From Cryphonectria parasitica EP155 (taxonomy: Eukaryota > Ascomycota > Sordariomycetes > Diaporthales > Cryphonectriaceae), in NCBI RefSeq assembly GCF_011745365.1, contig NW_024468912.1, positions 3,348,001 through 3,412,000 on the forward strand: a DNA stretch of 64,000 nucleotides, given 5' to 3'. The translations under genes were made by a program, and so were the position numbers. Positions within the stretch are counted from its first letter, which is position 1; the number at the start of each line of letters is the position of its first letter. This document shows, one piece after another, positions 1 to 12,800 of this stretch. The notes under the pieces are model-generated. The model ran no database searches and was not told the DNA's origin. It was given only the letters and a program-made list of their open reading frames with translations.

Positions 1-3000
1 CTAGCACACCAGAAGGAGGGAGTGCCAATTACAGGCTAACCGGCCAATTACAACAGCCAGCCGTACCCACACAATACACTCTGAGAGACACTACCGACGA
101 TGTGACGAGGGATCGTCACCATCCGCCGGTGGCTGTATCAGGAAAATCTGGCAACGAGCAGGGGTTTGAGTCATCAGGGCAAACGAGTGCCGCGCTTGAC
201 ATGGCCAATCATCCGGATGGATACGTGGTGTTTTGTTTTCCAAGGTTCTCACGCAAGCAACACAAACAAACCTGGTGAGGTGATGTTGCAGACATGTTGC
301 AACAGGGAGGGGGAGGGCGTGTGTCAAACTTGTACAAATCCACACCCTCCTCCACTGGCAGCAGACTGCAGTACTAACAGGACGCTGCTGTGGTACATGC
401 ATCGCCGATGATCAACAAGGAATCCAAAACTCCATACATTTCACGGGATTAAAGCACGGAGATGAACAAGTTGATTACAGGCGAGTGGGCCCCCTTCTCT
501 CCACCTCTGCCTGCCTGCCTGCGTCCCCCTCTCTTTTCTCTCTGGTGGACCACATTACGAAGTCACATCCCCTCGTGAACCTGCGCATGGCGAGCCTTCG
601 TCTTCTCTACAGGTCAGGCGATCCGCAACGCTCCTCGGCAGGGTTGTATGTTGACATGAGTAATTGGAAGAGTAGCTTGGGACTTAAAGACGGCTTGTTC
701 CTTTCGGCTCCAGAGGAGCAAGGGTTCGCAATATTCTCCGCACTCGTTGAGGTTTCAAGATGAGAACGCTCGTCTTGCATTTCTCTTTCTTGTTGCACAC
801 AGTACGAAGAGATACTATATACAGCAAGTGTGTCTTTCTCATGCTACCGAACATACAGTACATGACGACAAAGGACAAATCGCTCCCGTATTGCAATGCG
901 GTAGGTTGGCGATTCGCTCAGCACACATACGCACACCCCTCTAACACCGTCAAGGATCGATGCTGCTGAACCTCGTAAGCTAGTATGTCTGGAAACTGCT
1001 GCATCGGCTTCTCCTTGCGTGCATGCCGGCGCGAGACGACTGTAACCCTTGCCACCATATACTACTGTCTTCAACAAGGGGCCGGGGGGGGGGGGCTGAA
1101 CAAGTCACTTGCTCAGTCTATTTTTCTCTTCCACTTCTTTCAAGGCAGACTTTTGCCCAGCCAACAGCATGCTGGTGACATTGCGTTCAGCACCAAACAG
1201 CTAGCGCCACCACGCAAAACTCCAAACATGGAAGTATCTTTGTGAAAACAGACCACCACGGGTCATTCACACCTGATCAGCGGAAAGCCGCCCAGTGGGC
1301 CACGACGGCCCGCCCCCACGAATTGTGCAGCGGGGTCCTAGTCAACGCACCCACCCACTCATGGCTCGTGGGTCATTTCTTGATCTGCCAATCTTCATTC
1401 TTGGGGCATTCATTTCCCCGGCCAGACAGGGCTCGCGGCAAAAGAGCAGCGCGGGCAATGGAAACGAAGAGGGGGGCCCAAAAGAGCCTGCAGGCCCCTT
1501 TGTGAAAGTAACGCTCACAGCATGGAGCCGAGCACAGAGAGAGGGAAAGGGAGGTATGGGTCGCGCTGCGAGACATTTTGGAGCGTTGAGATCCCTTGCA
1601 GGTTACGTTTTTGTGGGGCTACACTTTTTGAAAGATAGGCCGTTGTCCGCATTTCTCTATGATGTCGATCTGTTGGGGGTCACGGCTCGTCACTATTAAT
1701 GGCATTTGGCATTTCTTGGAAGCGTAAAAGGTCTGTCCGTTTACTAGGAGAGCACTGGTCGCTTTCCGTTTCTCTCCTTCTTCTACCTCTTTCTTCCTGC
1801 TCTTTTTTATGCCGAGGAAGAGGGAAAAAGAGAAGAGAGAGAGAGAGGGACATCTAGAGTATGGGTCTGTACCTGCCTGAAGACACTCGGCAGTCTTGTG
1901 GATACTGCAGGGAAGACTTGACTGCACGATGCTTTCGTCTGAGGTCATTTACCTGCAGACATCCACTCCCAGGGCAACCTGCTGCAGGTAACTTCACGAG
2001 CATGCTGGAGCACACACACCCAACGATCCACTCTGCCGCGTAGGCGAGGACGCGGAGGCTTGTGCCGTGCCAGGTACAGCTCAACCGTGATTCGCAAGCC
2101 AAAACACTACAATCTGAGGTGCAATGTGGTTCCAAGTTTCACGCCCCGCACAGCCTTCCTTTATGGAGGACAACAAGAAAGATAATAAGACGGTCCACTG
2201 GCTCTTGAACACTCTTTTGTTCCTCGAAAAGAGAAGTAGAAGCAGAAGAAAGGAAAAAGGAAGGAAAAAGGAAGAAAGCAAAAGAAGCCAGAAAAAAAAA
2301 AGAAAAAAAAAGAAGCCCCTTCAGGATCGGATATGATATGCCGTGAAGACGGGTCTCTTGTTTTATTGATTTTTTTATTGTTGTCATTTCTCCTCTCGTC
2401 TGAGCCGTCCTGCCGTCTCGAGCCGGCCGCTAGAAAACGGGCACTGCCGTGGTGATCGGCGTATTGCAGACCCGCTTTGTACGGAAGCCGACGCGGGGGT
2501 TGGTTGGATGATCTCTTGCTTCTTCTCCTTTGCAGTATGCCGAGCGTCGTGCAGATCTTCTTATCGGATTTCCTTTTTGTAGTGTCTGCGGGTCCTACCA
2601 ATTTCACCAGGGTGCGTTCATTATCGTCCTCTCTCTACAGCACCGGACGAGGAGGAGGATGGAAGGATATTACGGGTGAATGGATGGCGACTCGTCATTC
2701 ATCAGTCATGCCCATAGCTTGCTGCTGTTGCAGCGTGAGAGTGAACTTCGCAGTGACAAATGAAAATCTACACGAACGGTATGTGGATGTCTTTCAGCAG
2801 CGGAAAAGAAGAAGGGGGAAAAAGGCCTTTTTCTTGAGAAGTATAAGACCGTATCGGACAAGTAGGAGGAGGCCTTGGGCTCCGACGGTCTTGGGTATTA
2901 GGAACCGTCCCAAGCGTGCCAAGGTATAGCCAGCTAGGCTGAACGCCCACCAGGATGAAGGTACGAAAAGCATGGACCTGACCAAGGGGCCACACGAGCA

Positions 3001-6000
3001 CAATCCTCAAAACCTCAACTGACTAAGTGAAAACTGTGCCATCCAGTCATTCAGGCTTCCAATACCGTCGAACGATCTCGATCCCGAGCCCAGGGAAGTT
3101 CATGAGATTTGAACGGCCTACGCCCACCAAGGAGGCTAGAGCGCCAAGAGTTGAAGGGCTGGCCTGAGGGTTCAAGCATTATTATTAATCGAACAAGGAG
3201 GAGGATGATATCGCGTGGTGGTCAGGTATGTACACCCCAGCAAAGGAGTAGTAAAACCAGGTGGCCAAAAGATGAAGTTTTTATCCAGAGAAAAGTGAAC
3301 GCCACGACTTTGTTCCAGAGCCGCGGGGTTGATGGACTAAGTCCCAGATCAGAAGGTGTTTCGGCCAAAGAGACGTAGCAAGCGAGACGAGGGGGTCCCG
3401 CGCGTGTACCTAAGGCAAGGCCGAGTGCAAGGGAATTGGCGGAGAGGGAGAGAGAAAGAAGAGAAGAGGGTTGTAGGCAAGCCGAGAGTTGACAAATCAC
3501 ACTAGGGAGGACTTTTGACAAACATTACACTGACTTTTTGATATATGCAATTTATCGCAGTCTGATTTGTGTCTGTGACAACAACAAAACACGAATCACT
3601 CTTTGAGTTTGGGGCACAGGAGACAAGACGTCATCGCCAGTGAGAGAAGGGCACTGCGGAGAATTTGTTCCTCTTGCGCCCCCTGTGCAGCTAGATATTT
3701 TTTGGGGGTATTTTTATTTTCTGCAATCTGAAGGAGCCGGTCCAGTTCGTGCTACCGTCACACCCGGCAGGGTCTCTTTTTGCACCACGCACCCCTCCCC
3801 TTCCCCCTCCCTTTTCACAGGGTGCCTTGCATGCTGAGGTCATCATCATCGGCTCCAGGCCAGGCCAGTCCAGTCCATTGCCTTGTCTTGCGATCCTGGC
3901 TCTCTCGCGTCTTTCTATCTCCTCCTCCCCCTCTGTCCCTTTCCTTCTACCGAGGCCACTTGACCCCTTCAGAGGAGCGGCTATTTCCGGTGTGATGGGC
4001 CATCGGGCTTGCCATGGCATCTTTTTCCCACGACATGGTCTCGTCTCATCAGGCCAGGCCCTTGGCCCCGGTCCTGCTACGTCGGCCGCTAGGATTTCTT
4101 GTGTGTTTTTGTTACTGTATTTCCCTCTCCCTCTATGTAAAGAAGAGGAAAAATTTTCTTCTTCTTCTCACGTCTCGCCCAAAGCCACAGTACAGGGCTG
4201 ATGCTCTAGCCTGTTCAGAGAGAGACCACCTCCCTCCCCAAATAAGCTAATCCGTGGCAAAATCTCATCAAGAGGAGAAGGAGGAGGAGGGTATACCTAG
4301 TCATTAGAAAATTTCTTCTCCTCCTCTTTTCCTCCTCCCTCTCTTGTAATGTTATTTCTGTCTCGTGCGGCAGGGGCTCTGGCTGCTCAGGTGTTTGGAC
4401 GATCGATGGCATGCTGATCTGGCTGATCGATCTCGGGAAAATGTTCCAGCTAAGCGAAACTCGATGAAGCATGTCGTGAGAAGAACAGGTTAAGATCGGC
4501 CCCCTCGCCGGTGCTTGTTGCTCGTCGCATCATGGACCCTTCTCTCTTCTGGACGTAGGTTTGCACTGCACTTAGTGGGCGGAATCTGTTCCGTCAAACG
4601 AACCATACTGGTCATTACGGCAACATCTCGCTCCGGATATGTCAAAAACTTGGCACGACGACGACGACGAAACCCCACTGAAGAGGATCCCTTTCTCATC
4701 ACATGGACGCAGGGCCTAAACTGGTGGGATCAAAGTTAGATCTCAACAGGGTCCTTTTAGCCTCGATTGGTTTGTTTTTAGCATCAAAAAGTGGACGGGT
4801 CTCGTCTGGGTCAGGACGACGGCAACGACGACAATCACAGCGACCGTGCCGCTGCAAGCGCCCCAGGTGATTTGCTTTAGTATGGTAATCTACCTTGCTG
4901 CCAAAATCTGAGTAGATGATGGCCCAAGGATTTCTCTTGCGGATATTTATCAAAGCAACTCCACTTTCGCCCCTCGCGTGGCTCGCTCCTCAGAGTGTTG
5001 TTGAGTCCAGTCTATCGGGTCCAGCGATCAGCAACAACTTGCTCGCTAGAAGATAAGCATGTGCCACTCCAACCCTGCCCACCCCACGAGGGATGGGAAA
5101 TTGAAATCGTTTGGGGACAATCTCGTCATCAACCGCACCCGTTCAGCATCGTGAAGAGACCAGTTAGAACAGCGAGCCATCTCTTATTCCCCACGCTAGT
5201 AGGGATGGACCTGGGGTAAAGTAAAGGACTATAGTAGAGAAGTGTTCCTTTCTCCCTTTCACGTCTGTGCCCAAGCGCGGCTGATCTACTACTGTAGTAT
5301 AGTACGGTTCCCGTTGTCTTGGGAGAGGGGGGTGGGAACGGGTTTCTTCCCTCTTTTTTCACGAGGCCATCTAGTATCTTCCAGGGGGGTTTTTGTTAGC
5401 TCATTTGATATGGGTCACACGCTACATGGAAGATTACGGAAGATGCCTTTTATTCTCTGATGAGACAAGACAAGGTCCTTTCTCTCTACGGTCGATGCTT
5501 GCAATATCAGAGCCGAAGCAGATCGGAAGCCCCTGGATTTCCACCTGGGGGCTAGCAAGACAGAGCTATCCTTCTCGAGGAATTCATCGCCTCCAGTCGT
5601 GAATCCGCATTTATTTTATTTTTTGTCCTTTTCCGGCTACCATGGTGTATTATAGTCTGGATGGTGGCTAGCTGATCGTAACCGAGACCTTTACCCCCCT
5701 CCCCTTCTTTCCGGTTGCCAGCTGATTGACTTGAACCTGGACACTCTTGAGAGAGGGAGGCCGTCCCATTGCCCGCGATACGCCTCCGCTCGGCCCGCTT
5801 GTGCTTTGCTGTTCCCAATACGCGAAGCTGATAAAACTTCGGAGCTGAAGGTGCCGACAATCACAGATAAACCCAATTCGAACATCATCGAATTGCTTCT
5901 TACTTGCTTTGTGTCTCCGCAGCGGCTGAATTCCCTCCCCCTCCCTTCGATCAGGTACCCCCACGCCCAACCCACCCCACAAGGTATGATACTGTTGTTG

Positions 6001-7960
6001 CCTTTGTCTTTCATTCACGCACGAGGGTGTCGTTGCAACAAGGATCTGTTTTTGTTTATTGTCTCTTTGTCTTTGTTGCTGTGAGAGAAGAGGGGCCGTG
6101 TCTGAACCAAGGCGATAGTGCTTACGATGGAGAGACCTGACGACGAGGAGGGAGAAAGATCTGATACGCCTACCAATCAAAGACGAGCAAGGAGGATGTC
6201 GTCTTTCTTTCCTTCCCCTTTTCCTTTTGTGGGCATTGTCCTCGCTTCGGCATTTGAGGGCCATGAACGTCATTGCTGGCCCTTGATAGCGAGCGTCTGG
6301 TGTTTCACCATCTACAGCCGCAGCCATGTGTTCTTCCTTCTCATTCTTCTCTCTTCTCCCTCTTCTTGGGGGCATATGAGTAGGCCTCTCAAAAATCGAG
6401 ACTTCGGGAATCTATTGGCTGAGATCTACAAGGGTTGCTACTTCTCTCTCTGCGGCTGAGCATTTCAATTCAAAGAGGGAAAGACTTGGGGGGCCGGGGG
6501 GCGTGAGTTCTTTCCCTACTGAGGAAGAACACTCACTCACTGGACTGGGTCTTACAAGCGCTTACCTACAAGGCCCCTTGGCTCCTGCCCACTATGCCAG
6601 ATCGGATTATCTCACCGTCGCCCTGCGGGAGGAAATGGACCGGGGGGACACTATCTACATTGTATACATACACACACACACACATCTTACACTAGGGTAG
6701 GAGGGGGGGGTAGGACAAACACCACACCCCCAGTGTTCTTTTCAACCCTCTTTTTTAAGGATGATAGACATGTTCAAAGTTGAGAGTGTTGAGCTAAATT
6801 GCGCATGGGATTCCTTTGGCCCCCCTTCTCGCCCCACCCCTTGTACATGCGGCGTACGCTGGAATGAAAAAGGCCAAAGCTCATACTGGGTGTATTTCTG
6901 AGCAGTCATATTCGTTTCCCAACCTGACCCCCCGCGATCATGTTTACGAGGTACGAGGGGGCCAGACTATCGGGGTCTGAGAGAAGAGGAAGCACAATTT
7001 ATTGAATCGTGGCTTGCACCTTCTGTCGGTCACTTGGTCATCAGCAACGGCGGCAGCAGCAGCAGCAGCTGATGATGATGATGATCCGATGGTGGTGATA
7101 GTGTGTGATGAGAATATCACACCAGCCGAGGCTAACGTTGTGCTTTGAACTATCCAGACGCCATCCCTCCTGGTCAGTATGGCTGAGGTGGACGAGAGAC
7201 CACGTCGGCGATGGCACGAAAAAGAAAGAAAAAAAGAAAAAAGAACCACCAAAAAGACCCCAGTCCGGATGGACGATTCACGGAAGGCAAAGAGTGATGA
7301 TCTCAATTCCCTGGGAATGATGCTCGGACGTTATCGACCGTGGTCAGATGATTTACACGCGACGCAGCGAGTCCCCGATACCCGTTGGACATCAGCACTT
7401 ACTCCGGATCCCTCAAATCTCCACCCGCCCTCACCCCCTTGACCACATGACCCATTTGTTCCCCAAAAGAATACAACCACCCTTGAGATGGATAAGCAAT
7501 ATCATAACTCACCCTCTCTAGCCTCTGTCCCCTTGGGCTAATGCTGCAGGTAACAAGGAACTCAACATGGCGGGGAAACGGCTAGTACAGCATAATCTCG
7601 GAGAGGATTGGGCCTCCCCTCCTTGTCGGGCCACACAGAGAAAGAGGGGAGAACGAAGCAGTCGATGACCACGATATTGGATGGATATTGACCCAAGTAT
7701 GACCGTTGCTCACAAGGATGCCTGCTTGATATGACTCGCTGAACAAGTAACCAGGAGGAGGAGCATCATGTCCGGTCTGGTATCAACAACCCGGCAATGT
7801 TCAAGGGTTCAATTTCTGTCCTACACCCACTCGTGGTCAGGCACCCAGAGTATCAGATATACTTGGAAGAAACAAGGTAGTGAATGACCTTGTCAGCGAC
7901 CTGAGATGGGTGAGACCTTGTTCTGGATGGATATCATCAGTCCATGATGGCCCTTGCCGC
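1..7960. other. Gene-poor intergenic block, part 1
   Basis: No coding gene can be supported here. Open frames reach at most about 235 codons (5668-6375, minus) and their translations are low-complexity, Ser/Leu/Arg-rich and without domain motifs or plausible splice structure. The plus strand carries repeated pyrimidine tracts (about 510-545, 1765-1810, 3785-3825, 3905-3950, 6200-6230) and purine tracts (about 1815-1850, 2230-2320). There is a poly-G run at about 1084-1095 and a short CA repeat near 6670. Pyrimidine tracts of this kind are common in promoters and 5' leaders of filamentous fungi, so this could be regulatory DNA or an untranslated transcript. No tRNA, 5S rRNA or transposon signature was noticed. 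Confidence 0.6.
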
Positions 7961-7962
7961 AC

Positions 7963-7964
<2 letters not shown>

Positions 7965-7998
<34 letters not shown>
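7965..7998. repeat. (TG)17 microsatellite
   Basis: An uninterrupted TG dinucleotide repeat of about 34 bases inside the gene-poor block. It is followed at about 8392-8412 by a second TG run and at about 8522-8537 by CA, so three alternating purine-pyrimidine runs lie within 600 bases. Confidence 0.95.
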
Positions 7999-8000
<2 letters not shown>

Positions 8001-11000
8001 AAAAGAGGGAGCCGCTTGCCCCTCTCTCGCAACGCCTTCTATTCACATACACACTACACAGTAAACGATCGAGAAACTGGGCCAACCTCTGGAAAGAGAT
8101 CAAATTTGGGGTATAATCAGTCGACAGGCTATTGAGAGGCGGCATTCTGCCTGCCCGTCCTGTGGCTGGCTGCCTGGCTGGCTCACTGCCTGCCCTGCTT
8201 GCCGACTCTTCCTCCCTCTCTTCTTCTCTCTCTGTTCTTGCAGATGGAACTATGGGATTACATAGCTGGGGGGGCGAACCACTACGGTGCTCACAGGGTA
8301 AGGGGTGGTCGCTTCATAGGCTGGGTTTTGCCGCTGTCAAGGTTGATGGCTGGCTTGGCGGCTGAACAGAGCACGTGGATTTGGTGGGTGGGTGTGTGTG
8401 TGTGTGTGTGTGTCTGATCAGGAAGAAGGAAAAAAGAAGAGAAGATTTCATTCGGGTCTCGCCCGAGACAGACTATCCGAGACGAGATGAGATGAGACGT
8501 TGAGGATGCAGGTTATCCGATCACACACACACACACAGAGGCACATACACCCCCCCACAACCCAACCTGACCCTCACTCGGGATTTTGCGCCAACCAAAG
8601 AGGAACGAGGAATCGCAGGAGAATACCGAATGGATATCAACATCACTACAATATCGAGACTTACAGCACAGCATACCATGGCTTAGCTGCACATGACTTG
8701 ACGCCCTCGGTTAAATCCTACGTATGACACGCAGGTGACGAAGGGTTGGAAAGGGAACAGAGAGAGGAGAGAGATCACCATGGCTTCTCGCTAGAGAATC
8801 CATGATACAATAGATTATGTGTGATTCCTAGCGGAGAGGGTGTGGTGCTCATATCCCTGTCTCTACACACGCCCCTCCTCCTCGTCCACACTAACACACA
8901 TACAGACTCACACGCATACGCACACTTTCTCTCTGCATGCTCATCAAAGCACAACTCACTCAACCCCGCACCTGCACATCAACCCGCAGTATGCATGCAT
9001 GCAGGCACAACAGAATGCGGGCAACCATCCTGTCTTACTTTTTTTTTCTTTCCCTCGCCATCATGCTCTCTCGATTTCTCTCTCATTCTGCCCACAATTG
9101 AATTCACCACACACCCCTCCCCCCTCCCGTTCACGCACGCATGCATGCCGCCGCCGCCACCCTATCATCCAAGTACACCAGTAGTCGTCAGACGCTACGC
9201 CTACACCAATCAACTACAGCCTTGGCCCGGTGAAGAGGGGCTTCTCTAAGTGGAGAAGAGCGAAAGAGTCCCAACAGCTTGGGGGCATGTCCGACGTCGC
9301 AGCCGAAAGGACGACCAGGCAGCGACCCGATACCGTGTAAGTACGCGCCGTCGAAACCCCCAACACATCGTCATTCATTCATGCATACTTTGAGGGAGGG
9401 AGGCAGCGAGGCAATGGGATCTCGTGTATGTCAGCACCCAGTGCTCTCCCTCTCTCTCTTTGCTGCACGCGCTGGCCTGCTGCTGCCGGAGGGCCAAATA
9501 CGTGTTGCAGGTTCGGGATGCTCGTTTGGGGGGGGGGGGGCTGGTACGCCCATTGCAACCATTTGGAATGGAGCTTGAGGATGTACTTTGGTAATATAAT
9601 ACTACTATATGTATGTATGTCTGCGCTGGTTCCACTGCACATCCGTGCCTCTCTCTCTCTCTCTCTGCTTACTTACAATGTTACAGTGCCAACCAACCAA
9701 CCAGCCAGTGCTCGTACCTCCTCTCCCGTCCCCTCCGTGCCGTGGTGCCCTCCCCACTCTTCGACAAAGTGAGGGAGCGTTACAAGCAAAACGGAAGGGA
9801 CTGTTCTGGCCCCCCTCTTCTCAGAAGTCTGGGGTCGGTACTCTCTGCCGCTTCTATTGGACTCGCTTCTGCTGCACATCCGCGCCTCAACGCAGTGTTT
9901 CGGCGCCGATGTGCCGCTTTTTACTGCGTCCGTCCACTGCAGACTCGCCACACCAACGCCACGCTCCCCCGCTCAGACTATGCCAAGTGTCTCTCTCTTT
10001 TCTCTCTTTTCTCTCTTTTGCCTCTCTCTCGGCTATGCTTGCCCAGCGGCCAGGCCGAGAGGAGCGGGCCTGGCTGGGCCTCTTTTCTCTTCCTTCGGCT
10101 TTTTGCTGTATGGCCTGGTTGTGCGGGCGACATGCGCGCGCTATAGATGCAACAGACATTAGTTTACGGCATGACGATGATGCGAAGGTCGTCATCCCAT
10201 ACGGTAGCGAACTCACCTGCCTTCTTTGTGCCATGGTCCAGACCCAAGCCAGGCCGGCCAAAAAAGCAGTGTGGGGTCGACGCGACGGGAATGAAGGGCT
10301 TTCCCTTCAGTCCTCACGCGCGGCGATATGAGCCGCGGTGATGCGCCGTTCATGTCTGGGTGAGCTGTTGTCCTCATCTTTGTCCTCTTGCGCGTATCAT
10401 TTGGTTTTTGTATCTCCGGTTGCTACGTACTCACACGTCACAATGCAATGTTGCTTTCTTTCCTCTATTTTTCCCGTCTCTCCGTCTCTCCAGGGAGAGC
10501 AAGTCGGGGGTATTGGGGCACACATGTCCGTTCCTAGGGGCTCACAGCAGCAGACGTAACGTCTCTCTCTTTTTCCATCATCTTTCTTGCGCATACAGAC
10601 AACACACCTTGATGGCTGGCCTGGCGGGACGAGAGATGCCTGCCCAATGCTCCTGTGTGTGTGTGTGTATTGTAACCTGTGGTGGGCTGTTATTGTGGGT
10701 TTCTGATTTCCCTTCTTTTCCCCCATAGTCTCGGATAACCACGGAGCAGGAGTACAAGCGTAGAGGGTACCCCGATCAATATGGGAAGATTTGAATACTC
10801 GGTGACATCGCCCTTGAAACCGAATCCTGGAGGGCAGCTGTAGCCGGATCTGGGATGATGGTAGTAGTGGTCGGTGACACGAGGGAAAATGAGGAGAGGA
10901 AGAGGGGACAGAACTTTTTGTCCTCGCAACACAAGCACAACGTCGAGCACACGGCCGACTGTGGCTGTGAATACACCCACAAACACGCGCACGCACACAC

Positions 11001-12533
11001 AAGACACACATCTTTTGACATGCGACACAAGCAGATGGCCGCAAAGCTGCTAGATACCGCCCCCGCCACGCTCACAACACAGCACAGCATTGGACAACGG
11101 ACAACGGACAACGTCCGGTCGCACTTGAGCACCCACTCTCATTCGCCCTCTTTTTTTTTTCTTCTGCCTCTCACAGCGCCCCAATCTATGCGGAACCCTT
11201 AGACAAGGACAACACGGAGCCAACAAGAAAGCCCCTCGATGCCGTCGAGGTTTCCAGTCTCTGATTCTCAGCCAGACCTGCAAACTTTCCCGACCACTTG
11301 GGTACCGCTTCCGTGTCATACGAGACACGTACACAAGTGCACATGCACACACGCCACCCCCCCCCCCCCTTCTCTCTTCACTCTCTTGGCCTCTCACCCC
11401 CCCTTGCCGTCCTCGAATCGAGAGACTCGGCCGGGGGAGGTATCACTATTCTCAGCTATCACAGTGGCGACCGAGTAAAGGGCCGATGTCGCGAGCGAAA
11501 GGCTATGGAACGGAAGTGAACGGGGACCGGGACGGGCACGGGCAGGCAACAAGAGAAACATAAGTCATGAATATGCCGTGAATGATGGTGTGTGCACGCA
11601 TAGTTCGCCGTGGCGCCCTCGGTAGAGAGAGGGGACTAGTTGGACCATAACGACGGGCACAATTATGATCGTCGGTTTGGGGGCCGGGGAGGCTTTCAGG
11701 TCCACGCCTTCTTTCCTTTTCTTTTCCAAGGTGACATTCTTCTTCTGAGGCTTTCGCTACTTTCCGATCGGATCGGAGTTGGGAGTGCAGTAGGGAGAAG
11801 AGGGTGGGGGGGGGGGGAGGCAGATCAGATCATGCCATCTGCGGCCGGTCACGCGTCACAGCCAAACTCGGAGCGCCGAAGAGGAAGAAAAAAGTGAGAC
11901 ACACAGAGAGCGTTTAGAGAGGAAGAATGGCATGGCTGGTTTGGTCGTTGTCATGTGGCTTGCCACGTTGTCGTGCTGCTGTGACGCTGCGACGGGGTGC
12001 GTGCGTTCCCGCTCCTCCTCTTTCAAAGGAAAGGGTGGGCAGGGAGACATCACCCAGCCGGCCCTTTTTTTCTCTTCTCCCAAAGTTGTAGACGTTTCAC
12101 AATGTCACCAGGCTCTGCTACGTTTCCTTTCTCCCCTCTCATTCTTCTTTCGCCCAAGCTATATTGTGTGTCCTGGTGTCTTTTCTCCTCGTCCCAGGTA
12201 TAGATGCGAGAGAGAGAGAGGAAGCACAAAGTGACACGCATACTACCATGTACCTATCCACTCCGGTCTACTCCGAGACAAAAACACATGATTTGATTCT
12301 CCCCTCGGCATTCTCCGGCCACGGATGTATGGTGGTCGCTGCTGGTGTAAAAGGAGACGGGACACGGAGGACGGCACGGACGGAACAACATTGTCATCAG
12401 TAAAACATGCAGTGGTACGAACATTGCTCCACAGTCTGATGTGATTTCCGGGACAACAAAAGCACCTTTGATGATGAAACGGAGCTACGAAAGAGACGCA
12501 CGCAACAGCGGCACGGCAGGTGGAATGGAATGG

Positions 12534-12591
12534 GATGGACGGATGGATGGATGGATGGATGAATGGATGGATGAATGGATGGATGGATGGA
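12534..12591. repeat. ATGG tetranucleotide microsatellite
   Basis: Roughly fourteen ATGG units with two ATGA variants, in intergenic DNA. On the minus strand it reads as a CCAT array, which creates a meaningless Ser-Ile-His-Pro repeat peptide in one frame. Confidence 0.9.
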
Positions 12592-12702
12592 GGGGGCGGA
12601 GGGCGGCACGATAGATACTACTCTGCTGTATGAAATGTAGATGTACAATGTTACAGCCAACAACACACCCCTCTGGTGTGAATATTATTTTGACCTCTGT
12701 TT

Positions 12703-12732
12703 CCCCCCCCCCCCCCCCTCTCTCTCTCTCTT
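12703..12732. repeat. C16 run followed by TC repeat
   Basis: Sixteen consecutive C residues run directly into seven TC dinucleotides. It is one of many homopolymer C/G runs in the intergenic DNA of this window (others at about 1084, 9529, 11357, 28588, 40965, 41821, 54427, 58249 and 58457). Confidence 0.9.
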
Positions 12733-12800
12733 GTTCTCTCTTGAAAAGTGTGCATCCGTGTTCGTATAGTCCGCCTTGTAACACAACGTCAGACTAGTCT

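Larger units (their letters stand above)
7961..12800. other. Gene-poor intergenic block, part 2, microsatellite-rich
   Basis: No gene is supported. The stretch is dominated by simple repeats: (TG)17 at 7965-7998, TG at about 8392-8412, CA at about 8522-8537, CT tracts around 9440-9460 and 9650-9667, poly-G near 9529-9540, CA/CG-rich DNA around 10970-11010, poly-C near 11357-11368, an ATGG array at about 12534-12591 and C16 followed by TC at 12703-12732. Open frames such as 9609-10331 (plus) read as Ser/Leu/Pro/Cys-rich low-complexity peptide and are rejected. Possible functions are regulatory or non-coding RNA; the sequence alone does not decide. Confidence 0.6.

Noticed and set aside
5668..6375. 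235-codon minus-strand open frame
   Set aside because: Arg/Gly/Ser-rich with no motif, and overlapped by open frames on both strands, as expected by chance in stop-poor GC-rich DNA.
9609..10331. 240-codon plus-strand open frame
   Set aside because: It arises from CT-rich repeats (Ser/Leu runs) with equally long frames overlapping on the same strand; no recognisable protein.
12534..12591. Regularly spaced repeat considered as a CRISPR-like array
   Set aside because: It is a plain ATGG microsatellite with no spacers, in a eukaryotic genome.
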